Position numbers and translations under genes: made by a program. The notes beneath the pieces are model-generated. The model was not told where the DNA came from. It worked only from the letters and a program-made list of their open reading frames with translations, and did no database searches. 64,000 nt of DNA. Origin: Coniferiporia sulphurascens. Lineage: Eukaryota; Basidiomycota; Agaricomycetes; Hymenochaetales; Hymenochaetaceae. The stretch covers positions 1,550,001-1,614,000 of the forward strand of contig NBBA01000008.1 of assembly GCA_002794785.1 (NCBI GenBank), given 5' to 3'. Shown one piece after another: positions 1 through 10,489 of this stretch (positions within the stretch are counted from its first letter, which is position 1; every line of letters begins with the position of its first letter).

Positions 1-234
1 GAGAGGGTCCCTGCGGAGCGCTTGTGGGTGAGTGGATCTTCTCTCTCACTAAATAGGGACTCTCCACACTTCGGCACCCTTCGGGAGCAGAGCCCCTGCC
101 CAGTTTTGTGTGATGCGCAATGATGGGTGCCTCTGTTGTTATGTAGTTAGGGCCCCCCCTTCGGGGGGGCAGCTTGTAATTATGTAATACTGCAGGAATA
201 ATAAAAATAAAAAATAAAAATAATAAAAAAAAGA
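1..234 (+). mobile_element. LINE 3' UTR and A-rich tail (5' part outside window)
   Basis: This is the 3' end of a plus-strand non-LTR retrotransposon, recognised because the same 150-200 bp recurs at more than ten places here. It contains the GGGCCC/AGGGCCCC blocks, a G/C hairpin at 152-170 and the conserved stretch ending in TAATACTGCAGGAATAAT. An irregular AAAAT-type tail runs to about 232. LINE ORF1 sequence follows directly, so this copy appears to sit in or next to another LINE. No coding sequence is present. Confidence 0.85.
152..170 (+). other. Conserved 3'-end hairpin of the LINE family
   Basis: Arms of one G and seven C, then seven G and one C, flank a UUC loop; the same bases can form a C(UUCG)G tetraloop on a shorter stem. 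The hairpin recurs near the tail of nearly every LINE 3' end in the window, with small loop changes such as UUCA or UUU. It lies about 30-40 nt upstream of the tail. A role as the RT recognition element, as known for some other LINE 3' stem-loops, is inference. Confidence 0.65.
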
Positions 235-235
235 C

Positions 236-652
236 AGGTGCCCCATGGCATTCTCCTTCTCCAACCCCAACGGATCCATCTGAGCACAGCTCCTCAAGCG
301 CCCGCAAGTATGGATGTTCAGCGCCTCCCTCTCCCTTTCGGTCCCCCCCTTCTGCCCCAGTCTCACCCAATGTGAGTGCTGCCAGGGCCTAGGACACGGA
401 ACGAAAGGATGCCGAGCCCAGCCCTGTTGCACCGAATGTGGAGGAGGTCACCTCTCCCACAATCACCATAAGTCATGCACACACTGTGCCACTGAAGCCT
501 TCAAGGGCAAACACTGCCCTCACCCTCGCTACTGCACAAACTGCAAGGGCGACCATCCCGCCACCTACCCTCAGTGCCCCAAGAAACGGCGATACCGCCA
601 GATCGAGGCCGCCATTGAAGGACCTGAAGATGAAACAATGGAGGACTCATGA
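236..652 (+). pseudogene. LINE ORF1 C-terminal part (CCHC zinc knuckles), 5' truncated
   Basis: The fragment encodes the C-terminal end of the gag-like RNA-binding ORF1 protein. The frame reads MAFSFSNPNGSI, an in-frame TGA at 281-283, then QLLKRPQVWMF and cysteine knuckles (CECCQGLGHGTKGC, CCTECGGGHLSHNH, CTNCKGDHPATYPQC). It ends in a basic KKRRYRQ stretch and the stop TGA at 650-652. That stop overlaps the ORF2 start as ATGA. The N-terminal two thirds are missing; homology starts directly after the previous element's tail. Not functional. Confidence 0.85.
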
Positions 653-1928
653 ATAGAGACATCTCTATTCTCCAGTGGAATGCCACCCACTCCCTAGCCG
701 CGGTCCATTCCCTCATTCTGATCCTTACCACTGACCCATCCCCACCCACCATCATTTTAATCCAGGAACCACCCTGGTACCAAATCGGCCTCCAGCCCTC
801 CCTCACTGATCCCACCAGCACTCCGGTCCTCAACGTCCCATCCCTCCTGGGATACACTGCGGTCCTCCCCCCCGCCACCTGGCCGAGGGTCGTCACCTAC
901 ATATCCCAAGCCATCCCCTCTACTCAATGGTCCATCCTTGGAGCCGCATCCTTTGGCACTGACGTCCTCACCATTGAAATCTGCTCACACCTGATGATCC
1001 ACCTGTGCAATTACTATGGTATGCATGCACCGGACTGCACCACCACCACCCCCCTCTACCCAGGTGAGTCGTTCCTCTTTACAATCCCACTGGCACTGGC
1101 CTCTACGCTACTTGTGGCCAGCGACTTCAACCGTTGCCACCATTCGTGGTCTGAACTCCTCGCCTCACAGCAGGAGGACCTGAGGGCGCAACCCCTCGAT
1201 GACTTCTTCTGGGAGCATGGCCTTACGCCAGCCCACCTCCTGGACTCTGACTCATGGCCCATTGACAACCGTCAGCGGTGTCCAATTGACATGATCTGGT
1301 CCCCCCCCACAATCAACCCTGACACAATAATAGATTTGGGCTCCTCAACCACCTCCCCACTGTCCGACCATGCCATGCTGCGCTGGTCCCTGCCGTCTTG
1401 GCCTCTGCCCCCTGTCATCAAAACACGCTGGTTACTCCCGGCAGACAGGGAGGAATGGTCTGAGATCGCCTTTCCCCTACTTGAAGCCGCCTTCTCACTG
1501 CCAGTGGTCAACACCCTCGCCCTCAACAAGAAGTCACAGGCAGTGGTTGACTCTATGATCGCTGCCCTCACTCCCTTCACCAGGCTTGCAAAGCCATCCA
1601 AGTCCGAAGTCCCCTGGTGGACCCCGACATGTAAGTCGCTCCTCCAGGCGATCTCGACAGCCACCACCCCCCTTCAGCGATCAGCAGCCCACCACGCATT
1701 CAAGTGCGGGGTACGAGCGGCCAAACGGCACTACTGTGCCGAACAGGCTGACCAAGCTGATGCCTCCAACATCTGGAGCTGGGCCAAGCATGGCCTGGGC
1801 AACCGACCTACCCCAATCCCCTCGCTCAAGAAGCGGGATGGCACCTTCACCCAATCAGACAATGAGAAAGGTGAGCTCTTTCGCACCACTTTCTTTATGC
1901 CCCCCCCTCCCCAACCAGTGGCCGACAC
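649..1928 (+). pseudogene. LINE ORF2 N-terminal part: APE-type endonuclease, truncated before RT
   Basis: The start ATG overlaps the ORF1 stop by four bases. The endonuclease motifs are readable in order: ILQWNA near residue 7, IQEPPWYQIG, YYGMHAPD, LVASDFNRCHHSW (GDFN in sister copies, so Gly is Ser here) and LSDHAMLRW. A linker with WSWAKHGLGNRPTPIPSLKKRD leads towards the RT domain. The frame has no internal stop before it is cut at 1928 by the tail of a minus-strand LINE. RT and RNase H are absent. Confidence 0.85.
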
Positions 1929-2728
1929 TTTTTATTATTATTATTATTATTATTCCTGCAGTACTACATAATTACAAGCTGCCCCCCCGAAGGGGGGGCC
2001 CTAACTACATAATAACGGAGGCGCCTGTCATTGCGCATTGCACACAAAACTGGGCGGGGGCTCTGCTCCCCAAGGGGTGCCAAAGTGGGAAGAGCCCCTA
2101 TTTAGTAACTGGAACACGAGTAGGAGGAATACATATCACTACGAACAAAGCAAGCAGGTGAGGGCAGGCAAAGTAAGAAGCTTAGAAATGAGAATGGGGA
2201 GGCGAGGGCGCAGCCGAGACATATCCGTAGGAATTTGAAAGGTGGGCACTAATCAGAGGGAAAAGGGGGGAGCATACCTGAGAGCTCCAAAAGGGCTGGG
2301 TCCAAGTCCTGGGTTCGTGGTCCGAGCATACAATGCATGTATTCCCTAAGGAGGTCCAAGTCCATATCTTCATTGGTTGGGTGTCCGTCTAGGTCCATAG
2401 TGGCAAAGGAGAGCCGGATGGTGCCTGCGGCACAGTCGGAGAGGCAGTTTAGGTGTCCCGTCAGCTTTAGCCAGCGGCGCAAAACTGGGAGGTGGTTTTC
2501 ATCAGCCCACTCTGAGTGGTGGACTGGGAGAGGGTCTCGAGGTGGCCATATGCGCCGTATCCATGAGTGGAAGGTGCTACAGCCGCCTAAGATGTGGGTG
2601 GTCAACTGCATGAGCCATGGGGGGTGGTTGTGCCACCTGCAATGCGAGATCAGGCCATGCCTGCGCCGGTAGGCTGAGTCGAAGCTCAGCCAGTAGCCCC
2701 CGTAGGGACTGGTGTGGCAGAGGACCTG
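1929..2728 (-). mobile_element. LINE 3' fragment: end of ORF2 plus 3' UTR, fused to repeat N
   Basis: Read on the minus strand, 2728-2249 encodes the ORF2 region downstream of RNase H (YGGYWLSFDSAYRRRHG, HPPW, HILGGC, WADENHLPVLRRWLKLTGHLN, ending LSGMLPPFPSD). The 3' UTR with hairpin and a (TTA)n tail at 1929-1955 follow. The 5' boundary at 2728 is an abrupt junction with repeat N, in a phase that keeps the ORF open to the junction. LINE and N together look like one chimeric insertion, about 1929-2975. Confidence 0.8.
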
Positions 2729-2975
2729 CCAGAATTAAAGAGTGCCCTTGTGGGGCCCCACTACGCGTGCACCTTCCTCGTGACATAGAAGCCTGACCGG
2801 TAGGACTTACACCCGACACGCTGTCCTCTACAATGCGCTGGATTGGGAAGGGCATGCTGTGCCAGGGAGACATTCCGAGTGGGGGTCGTGGCGCCATAGG
2901 CACTACCCCACCCATTGGGTGCCCCCCCTACCCTACACATTCCCCCCCTTACCCCGCTTTCCATTGTAGAGTGCC
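2729..2975 (-). repeat. Repeat N, copy 3 (3' 250 bp, LINE-fused)
   Basis: This is non-coding sequence matching the first 240 bp (plus-strand sense) of the repeats at 7580-8846 and 53951-55098. It starts GCCAGAATTAAAGAG and contains the shared block TAGGCACTACCCCACCCAT and then CCTACACATTCC. On the minus strand its 3' end (TTCTGGC) joins LINE ORF2. The 5' side is cut at 2975 by the tail of the next LINE. No reading frame is conserved between copies. Confidence 0.75.
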
Positions 2976-3295
2976 TTTTTTTTTAATTTTTTAATTTTAT
3001 TATTCCTGCAGTATTACATAATTACAAGCTGCCCCCCTGAAGGGGGGGCCCTAACTACATAACAACAGAGGCGCCTGTCATCGCACAACACACGAAACTG
3101 GGCGGGGGCCCTGCTCCCTGAAGGGTGCCAAGGTGGGAAGGGCCCCTATTGAAAGAAGACGATGAGAAGGAGAGAGGAATACATATCGCTACAACAAAAC
3201 CAGGCAGATGAGGGCAGGTAATGGGGGTAACTTAGAATTGGAAAGGGAGGGCGAGAGTGCTGGCCGGGACATATGCAGGAGAGTCCGAAAGGTGG

Positions 3296-6200
3296 TCACA
3301 GAGTAGAGGAAAGGGGAGGAAGCGCACCTGAAAGCTCCAAGAGAGCTGGGTCCAGGTCCTGGGAACAGGGTCCAAGCATATGACTCATGTAATCCTGGAG
3401 GAGGTCCAAGTCCATATCTTTGTTGGTCGGGTGTCCCTCCAACTCCATCGCAGCGAAAGCCAAGCGGATGGTGGTGGAGGTGCGGTTGGAGAGGCGGTTC
3501 ATGTGTCCTGTCAGCTTTAGCCAGCGACGCAAAACCTGAAGGTGGTTTTTGTCGGCCCACTCAGTGTGGTGGGTCGGAAGAGGGTCACGGGGAGGCCAGA
3601 TCTTACAGATCCATGGCCGGAAGGTACGGCACCTGCCCAGGACGTGGGCGGTGGATTGAGCAGGCCAGGGGGGGTGGTTGTGCCATCAGCAGTGCGAGAT
3701 CAGACCATGCCTGCATTGGTAGACTGAGTCAAAGCTCAGCCAGTAGCCCCCATAGGGACCAGCACGGCAGAGGATCTGGGCGACCACCGAGAGCTCTTTT
3801 CATGGGTGGTCGACTGAGTGCGTTAGCAATTTCCGGGGTCGGCGTGAGGGGGCCCCATTGACAGCTAGGTACTTGTCGGCTGTCGAGGCGAGGGGGCGGG
3901 CAAGAGAGAGTGACCATTGTTCCATCAAAGTGTTGATGGCGGCCTCTTTCAGTGCGGAGGTGGAGGGTGCGAGGGAAGATGGGGGTAGGTTTGTGGCAAA
4001 CTTGGCCTCGCTGTCAGCCCATTCATTCCCGGGGATGTCTAAGTGACCCGGGCACCAGACAAAGTGAATGGAAAGATCCGGATATGAGTCCAAGAGAGTC
4101 TGGACCCCGGCCTTCCATTGATGAAGGAGATGGGTGCCTGGGGCCGGTGCCCATGTGCAGATAAGGTGGAGTGCTGTCAGCGAATCTGACAGAAAGAAGA
4201 TGTCAGATGCGACAGGCAGTAGCTCCCAGAGGTGGTGTGCGGCCCATGTCGGGGCGGAGGTGAGGGAGAAAATCTCTGCGTCCATGGCTGTGGCACAAGT
4301 GGGGGAGGCTAGTCGGTGCACTTAAGGCAGATGAGGCCCTGCATGGTGCAGACCACTGATCCAGACTTCATACCCATGCATGAGCCATCAGTGAAGACCT
4401 GGAGGTGGGGGAGGGTGCTCAGGGAGCGTGCAGCTCCCACAAATTCCTTGTGGGTGTCTTTGCTGACTGGAGTGATAGGAGAGGCAAACGAAACTTGACC
4501 ATTCGTAAATGCCAGAGGATCCGTCCACGGGGGATGAGTGTATGCAGGGACTGGTTGAACCCAAGGGACCCGGACCTGCAGAGAAGTGGAAAAGGGGTGG
4601 TTAGTTACTGTTTCATAAAAATGTTTTCTACCAACGGAGTGCGGGGTGCGCCATAGGCGCAGAGAGTGGAGAGTCTTAGCATATTCGAAATAGTAAGAAA
4701 GGGGGGGGAGGGAACAAAGGAAATTTGTAGAGAAAGGAGAGGTGCCTTTGTAGACGCCGAGAATCCATCTGCATGCCGTGTTTTGCACAGCCTGCAGGTG
4801 GTTTACTAAGGTTTTTTGGCACCAGCCATGGTACCAAACCGTGCGCCCCATGTGAGGACAGAGTGGACGCAGGCAATATAAAGGCGACGTAGGAGAAGGG
4901 CCAAAATGCCGCGCTCGGTGTTGCCGAGAATGCGGAGGGCGGCAAGGGTGGAGAGTCCTTTGGAGCGCATGCACTCAACATGGGCCTTGAAGGTAAGGGC
5001 GGGGTCCCACCAGATCCCGAGCCATCGGAGCAGGATAGAGGGTCGGACAAGGGTGGTAGGGTCGACTTGAACCCCGGCGGTGTCCCAGTTGGGTATGCTG
5101 GTGATCGACACCGGGGTGGGTGAAAGTGTAGGCACTCCATCTTGGCCGCCTCAATGTTGAGACCAATATCGCCAAAGTGAGTGTTGAGTTGGTGGTAGGT
5201 GTCTGACAGTTGCTGGCAGTTGGATGCCATGCTGGGTCCGACACACACAAGGGGGTGGTCATTGACATATGTGAGGGCGGTGGTGCCGGTTTGGTGAAAT
5301 TTCTGGAGGACCATGCCTGCGAATATGGTAGAGGGGATCAGGGATACCGGTGACCCTTGGGGGGTGCCGAGGTCGGGTTTCTGGACAGTTGGGAGGGTGG
5401 TGCCGTCGAAAGCAATGGCGACCTGCCGGTCCATCATGAAGGACAAACACCAGTCTGCCATGTTGGGCGGGCACTGGAGGTCCAGCAGTTGTTGGTGGAG
5501 GAGCTGTGGGTGTACCGAGTCGAAGAACCCCTGTATGTCGACCGCTAGGACCGAGCATACACGGCCCTCTGCATGGGCATGCTCTGCAATCTGTAAAAGG
5601 TGTTGGGCAGCGTCATAGACTGAGTGTCCCTGATGCCCCCATACTGGTTGGGTGGCAACCAATCCCTCGTGTTAGCGAGGAACTGGAGCTGGTTAGCTAT
5701 GATCTTTTTGAGGAGTTTCCCTAAGGTCTCCTCAAGGGTGATGGGCCAGTACGATCTCAGTGAGAAGGGGTCCTTCTTGTTAGGCTTCCATAGCATCACC
5801 ACTTTTGCTGCCTGCCAGCACTTAGGGTGGTGCCCCATGCATAGGCAGTCATTGAAAAGGGTAAGTATCTCTTTGGGGTAGGCATCTACCACCCATTTTA
5901 GTGGGCGGTAGCCGATCCCTGAGAGGCCTGGAGCCAACAAGTTGGAGGTGTCGGACAGTGCCCCCATGAGCTCCGTGAGGAGAATGGGCGGGGCAGCTGG
6001 CTGGAGGGGAGGTGGTGGGGTGGAAGCCACTTTTGGGGGTGGGGGGGGTGCGAAGAAAGTAGTGCAGAAGAGCTCACCTTTCTCGATGTCCAACTGGGTG
6101 AAGGTGCCGTTGTGTTTCTTAAGCGAGGGGATTGGGGTGGGTCAGTTGCCGAGGCCTCATTTGGCCCAGCTCCAAATGTTGGAGGCATCCGCCTGGTTGG

Positions 6201-7286
6201 CTTGTTTGGCATAGTAGTGCCGTTTGGCCGTTCGTACACTGTGTTTGAAGGCGCGGCAGGCTGCTGATCGCTGGAGGGGGGTGGTGGCCATTGAGATCGC
6301 CTGGAGGAGCGATTTGCAGGTTGGGGTCCACCAGGGAACCTCGGTTTTTGATGGCTTGGCAATTCTGGTGAATGGGGCGAGGGCGGTGATCATAGAGTCG
6401 ACCACGGCCTGCGCTTTGGTGTCGAGGGTAGTGGGGTTGTCTGCTGATAAGAGGAAGGCGGATTCAAGTAATGGGAAGGCTATGTTGGACCATTCCTCTC
6501 TGTCAGCTGGGAGAAGCTGGCATGTTTTCATGACTGGAGGGGGGGGCCGGGATGGCAGGGACCAGTGTAGCATCACATGGTTGGACAGTGGGGAGGTGGT
6601 TGATGAACCCGAGTCTATGATGGCATCGGGGTTGATTGCAGGTGGGGCCCAGATCATGTCAATGGGGCACCATCGACAGTTGTCCATGGGCCGTGAGTCA
6701 GAATCCGGGAGGTGAGCTGGCACAAGGCCATGCTCCCGAAGAAGTCATCAAGGGGTTGTGCCCTCAAGTCCTCCTGCCGGGCAGCAAGGAGTTCAGACCA
6801 TGAGCAGTGGCGACGGTTGAAGTCGCCTGCCATGAGCAGAGTGGAGGCCAAAATTGGTGGGAGTGTAAAAAGGAACAACTCACCGGGGTATTGTGGGGTG
6901 GTGGTAGTATGGTCCGGTGCATGCATACCATAGTAGTTGCAGAGGTGGATGGTTAGTTGGGAACGGATTTCGATAGTGAGAATGTTGGTGGTGCTGAGGA
7001 CCGACCATGTGGTTGAGGGGATGGTGCGAGATACATACATGACGACCCAAGGCCAGGTGGCTGGGGGTAGGACCGCTGTGTACCCCGGGAGGGAAGGTAC
7101 GTTGTGGACCGGTGTACTGGTTGGGTTGGTGAGGGATGGCTGGAGGCTGATTTGGTACCAGGGTGGTTCCTGTAGCAAAATGACGGTGGGTGGGGATGGG
7201 TCAGTAGTGAGGATTGGAATGAGGGAATGGACTGTGGCTAAGGAGCGGGCAGCATTCCACTGAAGAATAGAGATGTCTCTATTCAT
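3296..7286 (-). pseudogene. LINE ORF2 (endonuclease-RT-RNase H), frameshifted
   Basis: All ORF2 domains are present in order but spread over several frames. The endonuclease (ILQWNAARS, LLQEPPWYQI, AGDFNRRHCSW) covers about 7286-6650; a linker runs 6723-6157; RT covers 6093-4700 (PITLEETLGKLL, DIQGFFDSVHPQ, GTPQGSPVS); RNase H covers about 4440-3800 (VFTDGS, CPGHLDIPGNEWADSE). The RT catalytic box reads YVND instead of YVDD, so the first catalytic Asp is lost. At least four frameshifts are visible. Dead copy. Confidence 0.85.
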
Positions 7287-7579
7287 TAATCCTCCATGTG
7301 GTCGTTCATCGGGCCCATCAAATGCCGCCTCGATTTGGCGAAAACGCCTTTTCTTGGGGCACTGAGGGAGGGTTGTGGGTGGTCGCCTTTGCAGTTGGTG
7401 CAGTAGCAAGGGTGAGGGCAGTGGTCGCCCTCGATGGCTTCAGAGGCACATGATGCGCACAACTTATGGTGGTTGCGGGTGAGGTGTCCTCCCCTGCAGT
7501 CGGCGCAGCGGGGCTGGGCGTGGTACCCTTTCGTTCCGTGGCCGAGGCCCTGGCAGCGCTCACATTGCGTTAGGCCAGG
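7286..7579 (-). pseudogene. LINE ORF1 C-terminus, truncated at the N fusion
   Basis: CCHC knuckles are readable (CERCQGLGHGTKG, CADCRGGHLTRNH, CYCTNCKGDHP). After the third knuckle the frame shifts; the alternative frame carries the expected LPQCPKKRRFRQIE. In the reported frame the stop is TAA and overlaps the ORF2 ATG by one base (TAATG), unlike the ATGA of the other copies. The upstream residues (ESCKGALNS) come from repeat N, so the ORF crosses the chimera junction. Confidence 0.75.
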
Positions 7580-8846
7580 GCCAGAATTAAGAGCGCCCTT
7601 GCAGGACTCAAACAATATGTGTACCTTCCTCGGGATATGCGGCCAACCGAAACTGCTCCCACTGTCCTCTACGACATATGGGCGCTATATTGGAGCACTA
7701 GGGTAAGGTGTGCCGTGCCAGGAGGCCATCCCGAGTGAGGGTCGTGGCGCCGTAGGCACTACCCCACCCATATGGAACAACCCCCCTACCCTACACATTC
7801 CCTCCCCGACCATAGAGGTCCTGTAGAGTACTGTTGCACTTCTGGGAATCAACTTAAGCTCGTAGTGGGAATTACCCCCACATGGACCGACGGAGGATTT
7901 AGTCCTCTGGAGCCACTATGGGGGACTATCCCACAGCGCTACGGCCCGAGACACTACACTTCAGCATGCTGGAATGCCGATGCATGCTCCATGCAGGCCC
8001 TTTCCCATGCCCTGGCACGCGCTTCAGAAACAGCCATTACAGCCAGAATACTCAGGCACTGAGGTCATGGGACAAGCACCCAGTCAACCCCCAGCCCCAC
8101 TTCTGGATCCGCGATCGTACCAGGATCTCCGTCTCACATACCCGACCCTGGTGGCAATGCTGTCCCAGGGAGTAGGGGATACTAACCACCTCAAGGGGGT
8201 CCAACCCACCCAAGAGGCCCATGGTGCCCTGTCGCCTTTCAGCGTTGGGTGGTTCTTACTGCCACGCCATGTGTTATGAGCCCCCTATCTCCTTTTAGCA
8301 CGAAGTGCCGTCATCAGAGACCCTTTCGGGAATTTGGGGGGGCAGTTTTTGATTTGTCATGCCAGGGACAACATGGCTCCGAGGTACCCAGGAGGGCATT
8401 GCTCAGCACCCGAAGGCACGATCCGAGTTGCCCTGAACCAAGATCTCCCGACCGAAGCCGCCCACTGCAAGGCAGGGGGTTTCCCCCCCCCCCTGTGAGG
8501 ATGTTAACATTGTGTCCCCCCCACCAAGCCCACATACAATGCAGGCCCAATGAGCACGCCACCCCGAGAGGACAGTGCAGACGCCAGAAGGATTGCAAGC
8601 TCACCGAGAATCCAACCAGAGGCAACGTTTTCGATGGGTTGCCAAGACCGCTGGCGAGCTCCACGCCCATTCCCCGCTGTGTTATGGCAACTGACGACCA
8701 ACCCCAGTGCACCAGGGTGAGTCGGAACCTTCTCTCATACGATGCCCAGTCCCAGAGAGTCCAGACAAGGTTGGGTAGCTGCAACTTCCCCCAGCCGACC
8801 CCAGTCGCAAAACCGAGATGGTGGTGGTAAGAGGACAAGAAGGATG
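7580..8846 (-). repeat. Repeat N, copy 1 (longest, about 1.27 kb)
   Basis: This is a non-coding, GC-rich repeat. Minus-strand sense 5' end: CATCCTTCTTGTCCTCTTA at 8846; 3' end: CTTAATTCTGGC at 7580, joined directly to LINE ORF1. Near-identical sequence lies at 53951-55098, and the 5' half is at 53036-53697 in the other orientation. The first 30 bases resemble the 5' leader of the full-length LINEs here. The ORFs that can be drawn in it are not conserved between copies. I do not recognise the family; it plays the structural part that WEIRD plays in MINE elements. Confidence 0.75.
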
Positions 8847-9046
8847 GCCGGACTTTCTTCGCTTTCTTTGCTGGGGTCATCTGGGCTGCTGGGGGCTGGG
8901 GGAGGTTAGCTGCAATTGCCGCTAACTGGGCATACGTCATTGGTGCTCCTGCAGGCACGACTTTCGCCACAGCCTCGAGCTGAGCAGGGGTGATGGTGGT
9001 GGCGACTGTTGCCACAGTGGTAGTAGCGGGGGTGGTTCCTCCCACT
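8847..9046 (-). pseudogene. LINE ORF1 fragment (Ala/Pro-rich middle region)
   Basis: The minus strand encodes TTITPAQLEAVAKVVPAGAP and AAIAANLPQPPAAQ, then PAKKAKKVR. This matches the ORF1 at 13618-15345 (around 14570-14790) almost residue for residue. It is bounded by repeat N at 8846 and by an LTR-like repeat from 9055. The short stretch 9047-9054 is not assigned. Confidence 0.75.
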
Positions 9047-9054
9047 ATTCCTCC

Positions 9055-9303
9055 TTATTAAATAAATATAACGAACGATACAAATATAGTACGTGTCATA
9101 TGAACAACCACTTACTAAGTGAACGATAACAACGATAACATATGAATAGAGCTATGATAGTTATAGTATATGTAGCTCACAGTAGATGTATATAAGGAGA
9201 GCTGGTCTCTACATGAAATACATTGGTTTACACTGATAACCATCTTCGCCTCACCTTCACCACTGCACCTCATTGTCTACCACAACGTGCATAGATTTTA
9301 AGA
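9055..9303 (+). repeat. LTR-like repeat A, copy 1 (about 250 bp)
   Basis: An AT-rich block starts TTATTAAATAAATATAACG and ends AGATTTTAAG. It is repeated at 12541-12797, on the other side of gypsy G1. It has a TATA box (GTATATAAGG near 9189) followed about 20 bp later by TGAAATACATTGG, a promoter-like layout. It may be the 5' LTR of G1 or a solo LTR; the ends are not TG...CA and no clear duplication was found. Strand is taken from the TATA box. Confidence 0.6.
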
Positions 9304-9502
9304 TCCTCTTTCCTTTCTTTTACTAATAGGGGCCCTCCACACCTTGGCACCCTTCAGGGAGCAGGGCCCTGCCCAGTTTCGTGCATTGTGCGATGACAGG
9401 CGCCTCTGTTGTTATGTAGTTAGGGCCCCCCCTTCAGGGGGGCAGCTTGTAATTATGTAATACTGCAGGAATAATAAATAAATAAATAAATAAATAAAAA
9501 AA
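9304..9502 (+). mobile_element. LINE 3' end insertion (3' UTR only, plus strand)
   Basis: This is a severely 5'-truncated LINE: the last 150 bp of the 3' UTR including the hairpin, then an (AAAT)n tail from about 9473 to 9502. It lies between repeat A and the gypsy gag remnant. A possible imperfect duplication (AGATTTTAAGAT / AGATGATAAGAT) flanks it, but the right copy is six bases off the tail, so I do not rely on it. Confidence 0.8.
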
Positions 9503-9503
9503 G

Positions 9504-10448
9504 GTGGCAGATGATAAGATCGTCACAATGGTGGCCGGAGGGTTGATGGATCCCCGATTCCGGGAATGGTATGTCAATGACTACCACTGACTCAATTCCC
9601 TGACCCTGCTGAAGTTCATGGATGAGCTCTATGCCGAAGCCCTTCTGGTGGACTGGGAAGCGACGGAGTGCCAGAAGCTCCTGTCCTCTCGGCAGGGGAC
9701 CTCCATCTTCTGGGACTGGCAGCTGGAGGTTGCCACCCAGAATGCAATACTGCCCAATGCGTCCCGGCTCTCCTCAGCCCGACTCCTTGAGTTCCTGGAG
9801 GCCAACATGCACCCGGACCTCCAGCACCAGCTCTGCTTCCACCCACCAGTCCTCACACCCACACACTCTGAGCAGACTCGGCTGCATGATGCAGCTGTAG
9901 CAGCTGCCAAGGCCGCCAGAAATACCCCTCCGACCGCCTCCATCAAGCCCAAGCCAGTCATTGACCGCACCCAGGTCTGTGAGTGGATGTTCCACATCAA
10001 AAACCTGGATGAGCGCCAGACTTATGATGAGTCTCGCATTTGTAAGGCCTCAGAGGAAGCGGTCCAGGCTGACCGTGCCCGAAGGAGGGCAGCCGAAGGA
10101 CGCCCTTCCCATTCTGAAGGTTCCCAGTCCGGATGCAAGCCAGCGAAGAGGACAGGGAACCCCGGGGGACAACCCAGTCCTTATGCCCCCAAGCTCACTG
10201 AAGCAGAGTGGACCTTGCTCCAGGAACACCAGGGATGTTTCTGGTGCCGTCACTTTTACGCCAGACACATAGGGTCTGCTTGCCCGAATGGTCCTGTTTA
10301 TGCCAAGGACTACACCCCACTCACTCCGGCCCTGGCCGCTGCTGCCCAGGCAGGCTCCTCAAATTCCCCAGGTGGAAGTAGGGCCACTGGGGACAAGCGC
10401 CCGAAGGCCGAGCCCATCGCTGCGCTTGCCCGGGGGCCTCCGGACTAG
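9504..10448 (+). pseudogene. G1 gag, 5' truncated, one TGA
   Basis: The frame is open from the LINE tail: MDPRFREWYVNDYH, TGA at 9588-9590, then LNSLTLLKFMDELYAEALL. The middle is helical and charged (KASEEAVQADRARRRAAEG). A zinc knuckle CFWCRHFYARHIGSAC (CX2CX6HX4C) lies near the C-terminus, followed by an Ala/Gly/Pro-rich tail ending at TAG. The arrangement is typical of gypsy gag proteins in agaric fungi. The TGA sits where Arg (CGA) is plausible. Confidence 0.8.
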
Positions 10449-10489
10449 AGGAGGAGGACGAAGACTCCACTGCCTCCAACACCGAGTAC

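Larger units (their letters stand above)
2976..7579 (-). mobile_element. LINE copy 2, 5' truncated in ORF1 and fused upstream to repeat N
   Basis: The copy contains the 3' tail (2976-3003), 3' UTR with hairpin, a degenerate ORF2 (7286-3296) and the last 100 codons of ORF1 (to 7579). LINE similarity stops where repeat N begins, inside the ORF1 zinc-knuckle region (GLTQCERC). It belongs to the subfamily whose ORF2 begins MNRDISILQ. Target-site duplications were not found. Confidence 0.85.

Noticed and set aside
8249..8830. ORFs of 100-240 codons on either strand of repeat N
   Set aside because: They are not kept in the second N copy (indels break them), have low-complexity composition and no recognisable domain. 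The sequence behaves as non-coding.
9293..9515. AGATTTTAAGAT / AGATGATAAGAT as target duplication of the LINE tail at 9304
   Set aside because: Two mismatches and a six-base offset from the tail; too weak to claim.
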